This document shows, piece by piece, positions 25,555 through 37,009 of a DNA stretch of 64,000 nt. A program made the position numbers and the translations under genes. A model generated the notes under the pieces. That model searched no databases and was not told the origin of the DNA. It saw only the letters and a list, made by a program, of their open reading frames with translations. The DNA comes from Psilocybe azurescens (taxonomy: Eukaryota; Basidiomycota; Agaricomycetes; Agaricales; Agrocybaceae), in contig JAJIRX010000067.1 in the NCBI GenBank assembly GCA_023853785.1, positions 62,001-126,000 of the forward strand, written 5' to 3'. Position 1 is the first letter of the stretch. Each line of letters begins with the position of its first letter.

Positions 25555-27287
25555 TTAGCAGTGATAGATTGTCGTACAGAAACAAACTAGCGTACTAGAG
25601 CTTTTTGCTAAATACACCGGCCGAGGACCACTCTTTGTCAAGTGCACCAAGGTTCTGAAGCGCATGGTCCATTGGTTACACTGTATTCCAACTCTGAACA
25701 AGGGCTCCCAATTCAAGAGAATGCGCTCCGCCTGCTTGCTCAAACCATCCAAATCCTTACGCTCAGACAATCGACAGGCCAAAGAGAAAAGAGATGCATG
25801 GATCCCTGACATCTACATACCTTGCCGATTAGATTGAATGCCAAAGAAGGAGAAGAAAATCGTACCGCAAGATCTTTAGGATGTTCAACCACAAAAGCCT
25901 CGATCTGATCCAATAGAGCAGACACGCGATTTTTCCACTCAACGTCTAATGGACTGCGTTGCAGATCTGGTCTTTTGTAAAATTCGGGTTGAATGCTGAA
26001 AAGAAGGATTCCAAATCTTTTAAGTTGTGCGCATGCATCGGATTCCTTCCAACCTTCGAAGCCATATAGATGTTGTTCTGCAGTTGCTGTGTTAGGGAAC
26101 CTGAGGCTGAGTTTCTCGAATTGGTTGTCTCCGTCATGTATGGGTAAGGCATCTTCACACATGGGTATTGGGTGTGGTCCGCAACGAGACGATGCAAGGC
26201 TGAAGATGGCGTTTTTGGTTTCCTCCGTCATTTTCTGGACAGACAAATACAACTCGCAAAGGAGCGGAATCAAATGCGGTCTGCTCGAATCAAATATTAG
26301 AGCATGTAAATCTTGAAGAGGGGGTTGTGGGATCGATAGGAATTTAAGAAGGGGTGTTTGTTCCAAGAGAGTTGTGAAGGACACAGGTGAATTGGGAGCC
26401 CACAGGAATGCCAGATCCTCAAGCTTGCAAGGAGAATGCGACCGTGCAATCATCAGTTGAACAGATTTAACAATCTCGTCAGTAGTTTCACTGATCGTGA
26501 GCACTGTAAGTGCGGGGAGAGTGGCATTGTCGAAAAACCACGTGCATTGAGGGATAGCAATCCCTGGCCTTTGACTGATCTTCAGAGATGCGAGAAAAGG
26601 GAGTGTGATTGATGGCAACCAACTGGTAGGCGTAACTCCGTGCAAAGTGAGAGAGGTGAGTGAGATTTTGGATGATGTGGGTATCTCGGATAGCCGGTTT
26701 CCGTGCTGGTTGTATGAGATTAGCTGGCCTGGGGGCAGAATAAAGGCACCAGTTCTATTCTCTAAATAGACATCATTGAGGGCCGGCGCATCTTGGAATA
26801 AATCGTGACTGGGCGCGGACTGAAACTCCTGGTCCCAACAAAATACCAGAGTAAGTCTCTGAAGAGACGTAAGGCGCCCTTTCGCAGGTTGAAGAAGAGG
26901 AATTATGGCATGACAAGCTTCCAGGCGAAGCGTGCCCCACCTTCTCGGAGTGTTGTAGGAGTATATCAAGGACGGGAAGGGGGAGATCTGTCGAGCTACG
27001 TGAGTTAATGTGAATGTCGATAGGCACGTTTTTGAGCGTTTGAGGACTTCATTTAGATAATCCAGATATGCGCCAGTCCTCGTATACAGTTGTTGTAACT
27101 CCAAGGTCGGTAACTGTTTCCATAGCTCTGGTGTAGAGAGAGAAATCTCTCTCCATGAGTGGCAAACCTGAGTTAAAGCCCAGGGAAGTTGGGAACGCGA
27201 CATCCACATGGAAAGGTGCTGATCAAAGCAGGGACTCCTACTCTGTATAAAGATCTTTTGAATAAGCTCTACTGGAAGACGTCGCAT
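25555..27287 (-). CDS. F-box protein, the only intact copy of four
   Basis: From ATG 27287 the frame is open for more than 480 residues. The F-box is at residues 1-60: MRRLPVELIQKIFIQSRSP, then LTQVCHSWREISLSTPELW. A long leucine-rich-like region follows (RLTLVFCWDQEF, LTSLTLHGVTPTSWLPSITL, LLKFLSIPQPPLQDLHAL). After FNLIGK (about 25829) an intron of roughly 65 nt is likely, because DLDGLSKQAERILLNWEP resumes in frame at about 25764 and runs to a stop at 25555. This last exon is conserved in all four copies. F-box proteins bind Skp1 through the F-box and a target through the rest, for SCF-driven ubiquitination. The upstream minus-strand frame with MAELIL and VRAFLTITEAL may be a leader exon. 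Confidence 0.8.
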
Positions 27288-28259
27288 GAAAGTCGATAAA
27301 GATGAATCGTGTGATTTTGCGAGAGATAGATTTGGTTTTGATAGTGCGGGACGTGGCTGGATATGAGATTCGTCATTCTGAAGGGTACATCAAGATGGTG
27401 AGTGCCTCTGTGATAGTAAGAAATGCTCTAACCTTGTTTATAGGGCCATTGCTCTGTGAAGTAGCTGCTAATATGAGTTCGGCCATAGATATTTTGCTTG
27501 TTTTAACTGATGTATAAAGATAAGAAGTGTATTGTGGGAGGTGGGAGTGAAGATGAGAACGAGTATCGGAGTTTAGCGAAGACAACCGGAGTGTGCAATT
27601 GGCCGACGGCACCGCATTTGGTGACAGTCCATATTCCCACAAGTTGGATATGGTAGAAAGAAACGGTTCAGATGTTTTCTAAACTTCTGAAAGCTGGAAT
27701 TCAGATGAAAAATAATCCAGGATCTGACCTTGGTCAAGACTTATGAAATTAAACACAAGTTCACTTTCTCCGACAAGAAACTTTGAATTTTGTTGCACTT
27801 TGACGGACAATGTGCATTATCACAACTAAATTTGATGTCAAGATTTTGCTATATGATCTGAACCCACATCTTTTTAGCGTCCAAGCTCTTCTGATTCCGA
27901 CCGGACAATTTGCAATTAAGGGGCCTCTCCCGCATGTCCTGGTCACTGCGGTGCACTCTGTAAATGTGATCATTCTTTCCATCTGAATCGCCGCTCTCGT
28001 TTCCGTCGATGCCAGCAACTCGAGCCTGTTCTGCCGCAACGCTGTCTGGCCTGTCAAAATTCTGGAGCCTATTAGTGCAGTCATGCTTGATGTACTGCAT
28101 GCATGCATGTGCAAGGTCAACAGGCGGTCCAGTGTGAGAATGAATTTACAATGTGATGGTGCAGTTCTAGTAGTTTACTATGAAATTGGATGGTTGAGTT
28201 GAACTTTTCCTTGGATTGAATGTATTAAATATTTCATCCACTGTTATGGGTAGAGTTTA

Positions 28260-28570
28260 CAGCTACATGTATAACCCTAGGTGCATGGAGAAAAATTTCC
28301 CACTGCGCCTTTGTTTGTACAAACAGCCGCATCTGGTAGCCTAATGCGCCATTGTTTGATTATAGGTGGCAACCACGTCCACAGCTATGATGCAAGCCGT
28401 GGTACAAGCCTATTAGAACTCTTCGATTGGTCCACACCACCCGAAGTCCATGCTGAAAGAAGACATTGGCAGGAGTAGTGACGTTGGGTTGTACTAAGTG
28501 CGGCTGTTTGTACAAACACAGGCTCACCAGGAAATTTTTCACCATGCACCTAGGGTTATGCATGTTGCTG
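28260..28570. mobile_element. MITE with long terminal inverted repeats and TA duplication
   Basis: The ends are inverted repeats of about 74 bp: CAGCTACATGTATAACCC at the left, CAGCAACATGCATAACCC on the other strand at the right, both continuing TAGGTGCATGG and later GTTTGTACAAACAGCCGCA. TA flanks both sides (28258-28259 and 28571-28572). The sister repeat at 20231-20245 reads GAGTTTAAGCCACGC with one TA at 20236-20237 and no insert. The 311-bp element has no transposase. TA duplication with CAG-type ends points to the Tc1/mariner group. Confidence 0.88.
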
Positions 28571-28807
28571 TAAGCTACGCAAATATTTTACAAATACCGA
28601 TTTTTACACTCGTTTAAAGTCATTAGTGCGAGTGCCAAGAGATGTGATCAAATTGTCATTTTAGTCACATGACCTGATGCAGAACTTAACCAGACTTCAC
28701 CGCGAAAAAATCGATTCAAAGTTTCCAAGTTCTCCTAAACATCCTTGATTTCCAAAATTCTTTCCTCGGTGCAAAGGAATTTGTCTCTTTTAGCTTTCAG
28801 AGCTAGT

Positions 28808-30046
28808 ATGAGTCCCAGTCGTGGATATCGAAGACACGGTTCAGGCTGTAATGTGCAGGGAGGCGGAGGGTATGGGCACGGGTACGGAAATGGGTATGTG
28901 AATGTAAATGCGAATGCGAATTTTGCGAATGCCTATGGAAATGCCTACGCTGGGTATGGGTACACCGATGGATACACCAACGGGAATGGATATTCTGAAT
29001 ACGAACAATATCAGTATCAGCAGCAGCACCAGTATCAGCCCGAGCAGTACCAGCCAGAACAGTATCAACCGGAGCAGTATCAGTCCCAGCAGTACCAGCA
29101 ACAGTGTTTACAGCAACCATATCCACAACAATATCAACAGTGTCACGATGCATCCTCATACGACACGTACAATACACAAAGTCAATACCAGCATTTCATC
29201 CCACAGCGCCGGCCGTCACCCTCGTACGCCGCCTACGATGACAGCAGTGCGGCCCGAAGAAGACCTTTCGCACAGTCATCTAGAGGATACAGCTCATATT
29301 CCTCTTCTTCGACCCATCCTTCATCGCCCTCGTCATCTTCCAGGCGACCAGCCCCGCCTCGGCGTCCACAACTGTCTTCTGAGCCTCTTTTGATGCCCAC
29401 ATCATCCGCCTTCGGCGACTTGCTCGCGTCTCGTGCGGGATCGCGCTCGCCTCGCCGTTTTGGAAACAACAGCGACACCAGCCCTGGAAAGCGGTTTTCT
29501 TCTCCGCCACCGCAGCAGCAGCAGCGACGCACAGAGCCGCGAGAGGAGTACCTCCGCGCGTCTCTCGCGCCCTCGTGGCACGTCGACGCGCCGGCGTTCG
29601 CGCGGAAGCTCATCGTGCTCGATCTGAACGGCTCGCTGCTCCTGCGCAGCGCGCACCAGAAGCGCGCGCCGCTCCCGCGGCACGGGCAGCACCACCATCA
29701 TCAGCATCATGGCCCATCGCCATCGCAGGACGCACCCGCCGCGGACCCGTACGCGGACCCGTACGCCTTCCGCCCCGTGCGCCCCGTGCACCCGCGTCCG
29801 TATCTCTCCTCGTTCGTGACGTACATCCTGCACCCGGCTACGAAGACGTGGCTGGACACGATGGTGTGGAGCTCGGCGCAACCGCATAGCATGGACGATA
29901 TGGTCGAGCGGTGCTGTAAGGAACGCAGACAGGAGCTCAGGGCGGTGTGGGCGAGAGATACGCTGGGGTTGAGTGGGGATGAATACTGTGAGTTTCGATT
30001 TCACGTGTTGAATGTTTTTAAAAGGAGAGCGAGTACGGAAGTCTGA
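28808..30046 (+). pseudogene. FCP1/NIF-like gene, truncated copy
   Basis: Exon 1 is complete and in frame from ATG 28808 to the donor at 29987/29988. It has a Gly/Tyr/Asn-rich start, a Gln/Tyr/Pro/Glu repeat zone, a Ser/Pro/Arg-rich zone, then ARKLIVLDLNGSLLLRSA and ATKTWLDTMVWSSAQPHS. Only about 30 bases of intron 1 remain. At about 30019 the sequence switches to the repeated F-box promoter segment, so exons 2 and later are missing. Reading on gives a stop at 30046. It is a 5' copy of the gene at 33707. Confidence 0.8.
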
Positions 30047-30239
30047 CGAAAATAGCCGAAGTGTGCAATTGGCCGACGGCACCGCATTTAAATTTGCCGA
30101 CTGTTCAAATTACCAGAAGTTCGACAGTAGAAAGATATGGTTCAGATTTTTGCTAAACTTTTAAAAAGAACTGAAAACTAGACTTAGAAAAATTAACCAA
30201 GTTCTGAACTCGTTCAAGATTTACGAAATAAAAGAAAGT

Positions 30240-30482
30240 TCACGTTTTCTGGCATGTCGCCATTTAAGTCGCATGACCCTGATATAGAACTTCACCGCAA
30301 ACAAATTGTTTCAAAGTTTCCAAGTTCTCCTAAACGTCCTTGCTTTCCGAAAGTCTTTCCTCAGTGTAAAGAAATTTGCCTCTTTTAGCGTTCAGAGCTA
30401 GTATGAGTCCCACTCGGGAATACGGAAGAGACGGTTCTGGCCGTAATGTGCAGGGAGGCGGAGGGTATGGATCCGGGTACGT
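30240..30482 (+). pseudogene. 5' stub of the FCP1/NIF-like gene (third stub)
   Basis: Flank and first codons of the gene at 33707 (SPTREYGRDGSGRNVQGG) followed by the same fusion into gene X. Confidence 0.65.
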
Positions 30483-31113
30483 GTAGATTCGTGAGGACAG
30501 ACAATGAGTCTGAAGTACCCATCTCCAGACGACACGGGAATCCCGATAAAGTTGATTTCCAGAATTGTCTGGCCTATTGATGCATATGTCTCGTGCATAT
30601 ACTGCTCCAAATATCTGTCAACATTTTTTCGTCTTGCCATGGAAACATCTTCATCCCAGTCTCCCTGGTTCTCTGGAGTAACATAGGCATTCCTCCCATA
30701 ATTCCCCCTAATACACCACCTGTTTTCCACCCAAACATACCCATACGCAATCCTCGTCTTTGCGATATGATCCTGCTGTCAATAGGCACGGCTACGTGTC
30801 CAATATCAGTGATCGGAACAATTGTAGACATGCCTTGATAGTACACCCAAGAGTGTGTATGACGAACAATTGATTATTGACTGCCTGGGAGGTGATTTCA
30901 TTCATAACTATTTAGAATAGGAAACGCAGTCCTGGCCGATGTTTTGATTGTGCGTGCAAGTTGTGCACCTTTATCTTTTGTGACTTGTTCGAATGCATCC
31001 CGAGAAGGCATAAAGTCGAAGGGTAATCGTATCATTGAATTTAACCCAGGAGCCTGACAATGTTTCGATTGTCTAGGTTCATATGATTGTCGGCAACTGA
31101 TGGCTTCTGCCAA
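30483..31113 (-). pseudogene. Gene X copy 4, lacks its 3' end
   Basis: The first exon is open (AEAISCRQSYEPRQSKHCQ, then GLNSMIRLPFDFMPSRDAFE). The middle part reads GRNAYVTPENQGDWDEDVS and SSGDGYFRLIVCPHES up to the junction with the FCP1/NIF-like stub. It is very close to copy 3 and equally truncated. Confidence 0.5.
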
Positions 31114-31337
31114 ACAAGGCTCTATAGTTCCAGGATCTACAAAGGGTCTCCTGGATCTTCAGAGTGCAGCAGTCTAAGCAAATTTTCAAATTAGACCGTT
31201 CTGAACATCCAGTTCGAAACTACTTCTGAGCGCAGGCATATTAGAAGTATGGCTACTAATTCAAATAAGGTGGCAATATTTCCCGTATACAATGCCATAA
31301 CTGTCATCTGACGGCCAAGTACCTGTCAAAATCATGA

Positions 31338-33092
31338 TTAGCGGTGATAAATTGTCGTCCAGAAACAAATTTGGCGTACTAGAGCTTTTGCTAAATACAC
31401 CGGCCTAGGACCACTCTTTGTCAGGTGCACCAAGGTTCCGAAGCACATGGTCCATTGGTTACACTCTATTCCAACTCTGAACATGGGCTCCCAACTCAAG
31501 AGAATACGTTGCGCCTGCTGGCTCAAACCATCCAAATCCTTACGCTCGGAGAATCGATGGGGCAAAAGGAAAGAGATGTATGGATCCCAGATATCTACAT
31601 ACCTTGCCGATTAGATTGAATGCCAAAGAAGGAGAAGAAAATCGCACCGCAAGATCTTTAGGATCTTCAACCACAAAAGCCTCGATCTGATCCAATAGAG
31701 CAGACACACGGTTATTCCACTCAACGTCTAATAGACTGCGTTGCAGATTTGGTCTTTCGTAATATTTGGGGAGGGTATTGAGAACAAGGGTTCCAAGTCT
31801 TTTAAGTTGTGCGCATGCATCGGATTCCTTCCAACCTTCGAAGCCATATAGATGTTGCTCTGCAATTGTAGCGCTTGGGAAACTGAGGCTGAGTTTCTCG
31901 AACTGGCTGTCTCCGACATGCATGGGAAAGGCATCTTCGCACGTGAGTATTGGCTGTGGTCCGCAACGAGACGATGCAAGGTTGATCAAGACGTTTTTGG
32001 TTTCCTCCGTTATCCCCCGGATAGACAAATACAACTCGCGAAGGAGCGGAATTAAATGCGGCCTGCTCGAATCAAATGTTAAAGCGTGTAAATCTTGAAG
32101 AGGGGGTTGTGGGATCGATAGAAATTTAAGAAGGGGTGTTTGTTCCAAGAGTGTCGTGAAGGACACGGATGGAAAGTACTCCGACATGAATACCAGAGAT
32201 TCGAGCTTGCAAGGAGAATGCGACCGTGCAATCATCAGTTGAACAGATTCAACAATCTCGTCAGTAGTTTCACCAATCGTGAGCGCTGTAAGTGCGGGGA
32301 GAGTGACATTGTCGAGAAACCATGTCCATTGAAAGACAGCGAGCCCTACGTTATCAGTAATCCTTAGAGACACGAGAAGAGGGAGTGTGATTGATGGCAG
32401 CCAATCGGTAGGCGTAACTCCGTCCAAAATGAGAGTAGTGAGTGATGTTATGGACGATGTGAGTATATCAGATAGCCGATATCCGCACTGGGTGTACGAG
32501 ATTAGTTGGCCTGGGGGTAGAATAAAATCACCAGCTCGATTCTCTAAATAGACATCATTGAGTGCCGGCGCATCTTGAAATAAATCGTGACTGGGCGCGG
32601 AATGAAACCCCAGTCCCAACGAAATACTAGAGTAAGTCTCTGAAGAGACATAAGGTGCCCTTTCGCAGGTTGAAGAAGAGGCATTATGGCATGGCAAGCT
32701 TCAAGGCGAAGCCTGCCCCACCTTCTCGGAATGTTGTAGGAGTATATCAATGACAGGATGGGGAGATCTGTCGAGCTACGTGCGTTAATGTGGATGTCGA
32801 TAGGCAAGTTTTTTGAGCGTTTGAGAACTTCATTTAGATAATCCAGATAGGCGCCAGTCCTCGTATACATTTGTTGTAACTCCAAGTTCGGTAACTGTTT
32901 CCATAGCTCTGGTGTAGAGAGAGAAATCTGTCTCCATAAGTGGCAAACCTGAGTTAAAGCCAAGGGAAGTTGGGAACGCGACATCCACCCGGAAATGTGC
33001 TTATCGAAGCATGGACTTCTACTCTGTATAAAGATCTCTTGAATAAGCTCTACTGGAAGAAGTCTCATGAAAGTTGAAAAGATGGATCGCAT
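31338..33092 (-). pseudogene. F-box gene copy 4, frameshifted
   Basis: The F-box (MRLLPVELIQEIFIQSRSP, CHLWRQISLSTPELW) is intact. A T6 run at about 32808 (T5 in copy 3) shifts the frame through KNLPIDIHINARSSTDLP; the sense frame is regained near 32760, then lost again near 32610 (RWDWGFIPRPV against RWDQEFQSAPS). A 385-codon frame (32697-31540) holds the rest, and the last exon (QRILLSWEPMFRVGIECNQ) ends at 31338. Confidence 0.7.
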
Positions 33093-33706
33093 GATTTTGT
33101 GAGAGAAAGATTTGATTCTGATAGTGCGGGGCGTGACTGGATATGAGATTCGGTGAGTGCCTCTGTGATAGGAAGAAATGCTCCAACCTTGTTTATGGGG
33201 CCACTATTTTGAAAATCATCCCTAAATAATAGTTCAGCCATGGATATTTTTCTTGTTTTAACTGATGTATAAAGATATTGTGGGAGTAAAGATGAGAACG
33301 AGTATCGGAGTTTAGCGAAGATGACCGGAGTGTGCAATTGGCCGACGGCACCGCATTTGGCGACAGTGCATATTCCCAGAAGTTGGATATGGTACAAAGA
33401 TACGGTTCAGATTTTTCTAAACTTCAGAAAGCTGGAATTAAGAGGAAACATAATCCAGGATCTGAACTTGGTCAAGACTTATGAAATTAAACGCTACGCA
33501 AATACCGATTTTTACACTCGTTTGAAGTCATTAGTGCCAGTGCCAAGAGATGTGATCATATCGTCATTTTAGTCACATGGCCCTGACGCAGAACTTCACC
33601 GCGAAAAAATTTATTCAAAGTTTCCAAGTTCTCCTAAACGTCCTTGCTTTCCAAAATTCTTTCCTCGGTGCAAAGGAGTTTGTCTCTTTTAGCTTTTAGA
33701 GCTAGT

Positions 33707-36536
33707 ATGAGTCCCAGTCGTGGATATCGAAGGGACGGTTCAGTCCGTAATGTGCAGGGAGGCGGAGGGTATGGGCACGGGTATGGAAATGGGTATGTGA
33801 ATGTAAATGTGAATGCGAATTTTGCGAATGCCTATGGAAATGCCTACGCTGGGTATGGGTACACCGATGGATACACCAACGGGAATGGATATTCTGAATA
33901 CGAACAATATCAGTATCCGCAGCAGCACCAGTATCAGCCCGAGCAGCACGAGCCAGAACAGTATCAACCGGAGCAGTATCAGTCCCAGCAGTCCCAGCAA
34001 CAGTATTCACAAGAGCGATATCCACAACAATATCAACAGTATCACGATGCATCCTCATACGACACGTACAATACACAAAGTCAACACCAGCATTCCATCC
34101 CACAGCGCCGGCCGTCGCCCTCGTACGCCGCCCACGATGACAGCAGTGCGGCCCGAAGAAGACCTTTCGCACAGTCATCTAGAGGCTACAGCACATATTC
34201 CTCTTCTTCGACTCATCCTTCATCGCCCTCGTCGTCTTCCAGGCGACCAGCCCAGCCTCGGCGCCCACAACCACCTTCCGAGCAGTCTCTTTTGATGCCC
34301 GCATCATCCGCCTTCGGCGACTTGCTCGCGTCTCGTGCGGGATCGCGCTCACCTCGCCGTTTTGGAAATACCAGCGACACCAGCCCTAGAAAGCGGTCGT
34401 CTTCTCCGCCACCGCAGCAGCAGCAGCAGCGGCGCACAGAGCCGCGGGAGGAGTACGTCCGCGCGTCTCTCGCGCCCTCGTGGCACGTCGACGCGCCCGC
34501 GTCCGCGCGGAAGCTCATCGTGCTCGATCTGAACGGCTCGCTGCTCCTGCGCAGCGCGCACCAGAAGCGCGCGCCGCTCCCGAGATACGGGCATCATCAT
34601 GGCCAATCGCAGGAAGCATCCGCCACGGACCCGTACGCGGACCCGTACGCCTTCCGCCCCGTGCGCACCGTGCACCCGCGTCCGTATCTGTCCGCGTTCG
34701 TGGCGTACATCCTGCACCCGGCTACGAAGACGTGGCTGGACACGATGGTGTGGAGCTCGGCGCAGCCGCATAGCGTGGATGATATGGTCGAGCGGTGTTT
34801 TGGGGAACGGAGACAGGAGCTTAGGGCGGTGTGGGCGAGAGATACGTTGGGGTTAAGTGGGGATGAATACTGTGAGTTTCGATTTTATGTTCGGGATGTT
34901 TTGGATGTTTTTATATCGTTACATCGTGTTCTGCTTGATTCCATTTCTTCTCCTCACCCTGCTCTCAAATGACTAAAAATGCTAATATTCGTTATCTCGA
35001 TAACAAATCTAACAGATAAAAAATCTTTGACGCTCAAAGACCTCGAAAAGCCATGGGCGGAACTGCCCATCGTCGCTTCTTCAGACGCAAAGCCAGAGAG
35101 TACTCCTGAGTCTGACTCCCCACCCTCCTCTTCGCCTTTTCCCTCTTCGCCTCCTGCTTCCGATCCTACTCCCACCGCTCCCTCCATATCCTCCGACCCA
35201 CAATCACACCCCCCCACTTCCCCACCCCCATCTTCGTACACACACCACTCGGCACTGTCGACCCTCCTGATCGACGACTCGCCGCTCAAAGCGGCGCTCC
35301 AGCCGTGGAACCACCTCGTCATCCGGGAATACGTGCAGGCGCTTCGGCGGCGGGACTTGGAGGTCGCTGAGGCGGAGAGGGGGCGGCGTGACGCTGAGGG
35401 CGGGGCTGATGCCCAGCCTCGTTCCGACGATCTCCCCGCCTCCACCTCTGCACCCGCCTCAACTGAAACTGAGGCCGAGGCCGAAATCAAGACGCCCACA
35501 GCGACGGCCGAATCCACACCCGCCGAACCACCCGCAACCGATCCCATCTCCACCTCTGCTGCTGCTGCTGCTGCTACTCACAACGACGGCACCACCACCG
35601 CCGACGCCGATGCGCACTCCCGCAGAACGCTCAAACGCCTGCAGAAAAAAGAAGCCGGGAAGCTCAGGCGCTTCGAAGAGCGCGCGCGAGCCGTCGACAA
35701 GGGAGAATCTCCAGCCTCAAGTGCGGAATACGACCAAACGCTGCTGGCGGTGGTCGGGATCCTGGACAGGGTGAGATGGGAGGGGAACGTGGCCGGGTGG
35801 ATGAGGGGCGGGGGTTAGTCAATGTTGAGGGCGTGGACTTGGACTTGGAGGGGGATGTCAATGAGAGTGAGGCTGTGGAGGACGAGGGTGTGCAAGAGGA
35901 TGCAGTGGAATTGAAGCACGAAAACGAGCACGAAAAGACGGAAGAGAACACGGCGCGCAAGCATACGCCGCCCACGCGGAGCCGGGACGCGTCTCCGTCC
36001 CCGGGCCGCCGCCGTCGACGTCATCGCTCACGCCCAATTCGAAAAAGCGGCGGCGGGTGAGTGAGGAGGGGGCGCAGAAGAACACGGACATGGGGATGGG
36101 GATGGATACATCGTCTGATGCGGCTTTGACCGCGACGAAGGCGGTCGACGTGGGATCGATGGATACCAGCGCAGATGGGATGAATCCGAGTCCGGTTAAG
36201 GCTCAGGCTCCTGAGACAGCGACTGGTGCCAAGAAGACCAACGATGAGGCGAGCCTGGAGAAAGAGAAAGAGAAAGAGGAACAAACCGCCACGGGCGTGC
36301 CCACCATCTCTGAGCCTACATCTACACCCACGAACGCGGCTTCCGCTCCGACCCCGCCCCCGCCCCCGAGTCCCAAATTATGGTACGAGCACCCCGAAAT
36401 CCTCGCCTTTTGGGCGGAGAGGGGCAGAAAGGCGCTGGGCGAGCTCGGGATTGAGGTGCAGAGCGGGATTGTTCGCAATGGGGGTGTGAATGGGAATGGG
36501 AGGGCCAAGGCATCGCAATTGTCAATGTTCCTTTAG
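33707..36536 (+). CDS. FCP1/NIF-like (HAD) protein with Gln/Tyr-rich N-terminus
   Basis: Exon 1 is 33707-34871, and exon 2 starts at 35016 after an intron that rejoins DEY-YKKSLTLKDLEKPW. Order: Gly/Tyr-rich start; Gln/Tyr/Pro/Glu repeats (about residues 65-130), prion-like in composition; Ser/Arg/Pro zone; HAD motif I region ARKLIVLDLNGSLLLRS near residue 270; TKTWLDTMVWSSAQPHS; LLIDDSPLKAALQPWNHL; a Lys/Arg-rich part; LLAVVGILDRVRWEGNVAGWM; a likely nuclear signal KKRRR; and C-terminal KLWYEHPEILAFWAERG. FCP1/NIF domains are protein phosphatases using DxDxT/V; here the second Asp is Asn (DLNGS). The frame shifts at a G5 run (35810-35814) and again near 36003, so splicing or sequence error must be invoked. 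The start is the ATG after GCTAGT. Confidence 0.65.
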
Positions 36537-37009
36537 TATTTTTTCAATTTTTGAGCGAACCTCAATGGCGCTGTTCAGGTTATGGAGATCCATACTGGAT
36601 AGTCCCGCATTGCTGGACATTAAGTACTGTTAATAGAGGGTGGGATTGGAGCGTGTCTGAGCACGCTAATAAATCGAAAGATTATGCTGGTACCTAGTCA
36701 ACGACTCGACTTATCTCATATTACAGGGCTGAGAAGAGTAGTGGGTATTCGATACGATGTGCTAAAAGAGGTCTCAGCCGACCAATCATCACCACTTTGG
36801 TATAGATTAGATTCGAAACATCTTCCATGGTGATAGAAGTGGGAAAAAGAAAGAATAGTCCGAAGTTAAAAGTACAAGGTACACATTGTGGGCTCCTTTA
36901 TTTTGTAACAGGCGAGGACAAACTTCGCTTTGTTTTGTCGAGTCCGCAGTGATGCACCGGCTCTTGAGTTCCAAGGCAAAGAATGAACACGGCTGGGAGG
37001 AGAAAACCT
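36537..37009. other. Intergenic between convergent genes
   Basis: 3' flanks of the FCP1/NIF-like gene (+) and the UCH gene (-). Nothing else seen. Confidence 0.4.

Noticed and set aside
28803..30082. Minus-strand frames opposite the FCP1/NIF-like copies (also 33702-34771)
   Set aside because: Arg- and His/Thr-rich shadows of a low-complexity gene, with no family match.
15694..36536. CRISPR-like or rRNA arrays as explanation for the repeats
   Set aside because: The repeats are kilobase-sized gene cassettes in a eukaryotic, intron-bearing context; no short spacer-separated repeats or rRNA motifs were seen.
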